DNA of 64,000 nucleotides from Treponema succinifaciens DSM 2489 (GTDB taxonomy: Bacteria > Spirochaetota > Spirochaetia > Treponematales > Treponemataceae). Positions within the stretch are counted from its first letter, which is position 1. Each line of letters starts with the position of its first letter. The stretch covers positions 248,001 through 312,000 of the forward strand of contig NC_015385.1 of NCBI RefSeq assembly GCF_000195275.1, read 5' to 3'. Under the pieces are notes generated by a model. It saw nothing but the letters and a program-made list of their open reading frames with translations, had not been told where the DNA came from and made no database searches. The position numbers and the translations under genes were made by a program. Positions 63,197 through 64,000 of the stretch are shown piece after piece.

Positions 63197-64000
63197 ATGA
63201 TTACATATTGGCAGCAAGAAAACGGAAAACTTGTAAGCAAGGAAAAAGAAGAGCTTGTCCCGGAAATGAACACTTGGGTTGACGCAAGGTCTGTTACAAG
63301 GGACGACATACGCGAGCTTGAAGAAACTTACAAAATCGATTCTGAAAATATGCTTGATATTCTTGACCCGGATGAGCTTTCCCGAATCGAGCGGAATGAC
63401 GACACTGGATATACTTTTACAATCATAAAGCTTCCTGTTTTTTCTCCGGGGGACGATGTAAGTTATTTTACGGCTCCGTTGGGAATTATTACATTCGATA
63501 AATTTTTTATAACAATCTGCTGGACTGACTGCGAGGTTTTAAAGGATTTTGCCGCAAACAGAATCAAAGAACTTTCGCTTAACGATTTTCCAGCTTTTAC
63601 AATTCGGTTTATGTCCCGCGCTGACCTTACATTTTTGCGCTACTTGAAGGAACTTAACCGACGCGCCACAACAATTCAAAACGAAATGCTCCGCTCTGTT
63701 CAGAACCATGAATTGATTCAGCTTTTGAACATTCAAAAATCGCTCGTGTTTTTCACAACATCTTTAAAAAGCAACCAGATGCTTTTGGAAAAACTCCGCA
63801 AGACAAAAATTATCAAGCTGGACGAAGAAGATCAGGACTGGATTGACGACGTTGAAATTGATAACAAGCAGGCTTTGGACATGGCTGGAACTTACACGAA
63901 TATTATGGCAGGAATGAACGATGCCTTTGCTTCTGTTTTGTCCAACAACTTGAATATCGTTATGAAAACAATGACAGCATGGAATCTTGTGCTTATGCTT
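63197..64000 (+). CDS. corA: CorA-family divalent-cation transporter, 5' part (cut by window end)
   Basis: The first 268 codons are visible: MITYWQQENGKLVSKEKEEL, WVDARSVTRDDIRELEETYK, DPDELSRIERNDDTGYTFTI, then the long stalk helix (TFLRYLKELNRRATTIQNEM, TNIMAGMNDAFASVLSNNLN) leading into the first membrane helix (TMTAWNLVLML). This is the CorA layout: a cytoplasmic alpha/beta domain and stalk ahead of two C-terminal membrane helices with a GMN filter, which lies beyond the window. CorA takes up Mg2+ or Co2+. GGGGAT precedes the ATG. Confidence 0.88.
   Translation, partial: MITYWQQENGKLVSKEKEELVPEMNTWVDARSVTRDDIRELEETYKIDSENMLDILDPDELSRIERNDDTGYTFTIIKLPVFSPGDDVSYFTAPLGIITFDKFFITICWTDCEVLKDFAANRIKELSLNDFPAFTIRFMSRADLTFLRYLKELNRRATTIQNEMLRSVQNHELIQLLNIQKSLVFFTTSLKSNQMLLEKLRKTKIIKLDEEDQDWIDDVEIDNKQALDMAGTYTNIMAGMNDAFASVLSNNLNIVMKTMTAWNLVLML

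Noticed and set aside
1-64000. tRNA or rRNA genes
   Set aside because: I looked for cloverleaf T-loop patterns and rRNA-like stretches in the gaps and found none I could support.

Overview
The window looks like a chromosome segment of a host-associated spirochaete, most likely a gut-type Treponema. The housekeeping genes are moderately AT-rich, PheT is of the archaeal/spirochaete type with an unusual C-terminal addition, and the Bat aerotolerance operon, a FliL-like protein and a DUF5312-like protein match spirochaete gene content. The genus is inferred from gene content only.

Layout. 1-5.3 kb: a sugar-sensing module (membrane-anchored periplasmic-binding-like protein, YesM/LytS-type histidine kinase, YesN-type AraC response regulator, XylF-like lipoprotein). 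5.3-12.4 kb: moxR-DUF58-batA-batB-batD operon. 12.4-20.5 kb: Smr, DnaJ-domain protein, RNase HI, FliL-like, HflX, thioesterase, DUF5312-like protein and U32 peptidase/RNA hydroxylase. 31-39.5 kb: metE, a decayed LysR gene, an ornithine-decarboxylase-like enzyme, proA and pheT. 60.4-64 kb: ssb, a large unknown protein and the start of a CorA transporter.

Two accessory clusters carry the unusual biology. The left cluster (20.6-30.9 kb) encodes proteins whose first ~147 residues are a nearly invariant contractile-tail tube protein (T4 gp19/eCIS Afp1-like). Each is fused to a different peptidoglycan-hydrolase-like domain: CHAP/papain-like, M23 or NlpC/P60. Each is followed directly by a small secreted or lipoprotein gene that is a good immunity candidate. 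Remnants of a plain tube gene and of a LysM tube-cap/baseplate gene lie between them. The right cluster (43.3-59.9 kb) holds five full or partial copies of a GC-rich VgrG/gp27-like spike gene. Each spike copy ends in an Ig-like plus SpaA-like module, and most are followed by AT-rich cargo (candidate effector) and immunity-like genes. No sheath, baseplate wedge, AAA+ ATPase or terminator gene is present, so the clusters look like cargo banks for an injection machine encoded elsewhere.

Both clusters are heavily rearranged. They contain ~1-kb direct repeats, spike mosaics, an immunity-spike chimera, effector remnants beside surviving immunity genes and homopolymer frameshifts. A remnant of the M23 tube effector lies inverted at the far end of the spike cluster. 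Two 1,933-bp IS1595-like elements with 8-bp target duplications are present, and one splits a toxin gene resembling polymorphic toxin type 44. A 38-bp repeat (one mismatch) lies at both outer ends of the accessory stretch, at 20561 and 60355.

Several housekeeping genes have a -10 box only 6-7 nt before the ATG and no Shine-Dalgarno, which predicts leaderless mRNAs. The island genes instead use clear Shine-Dalgarno sequences.
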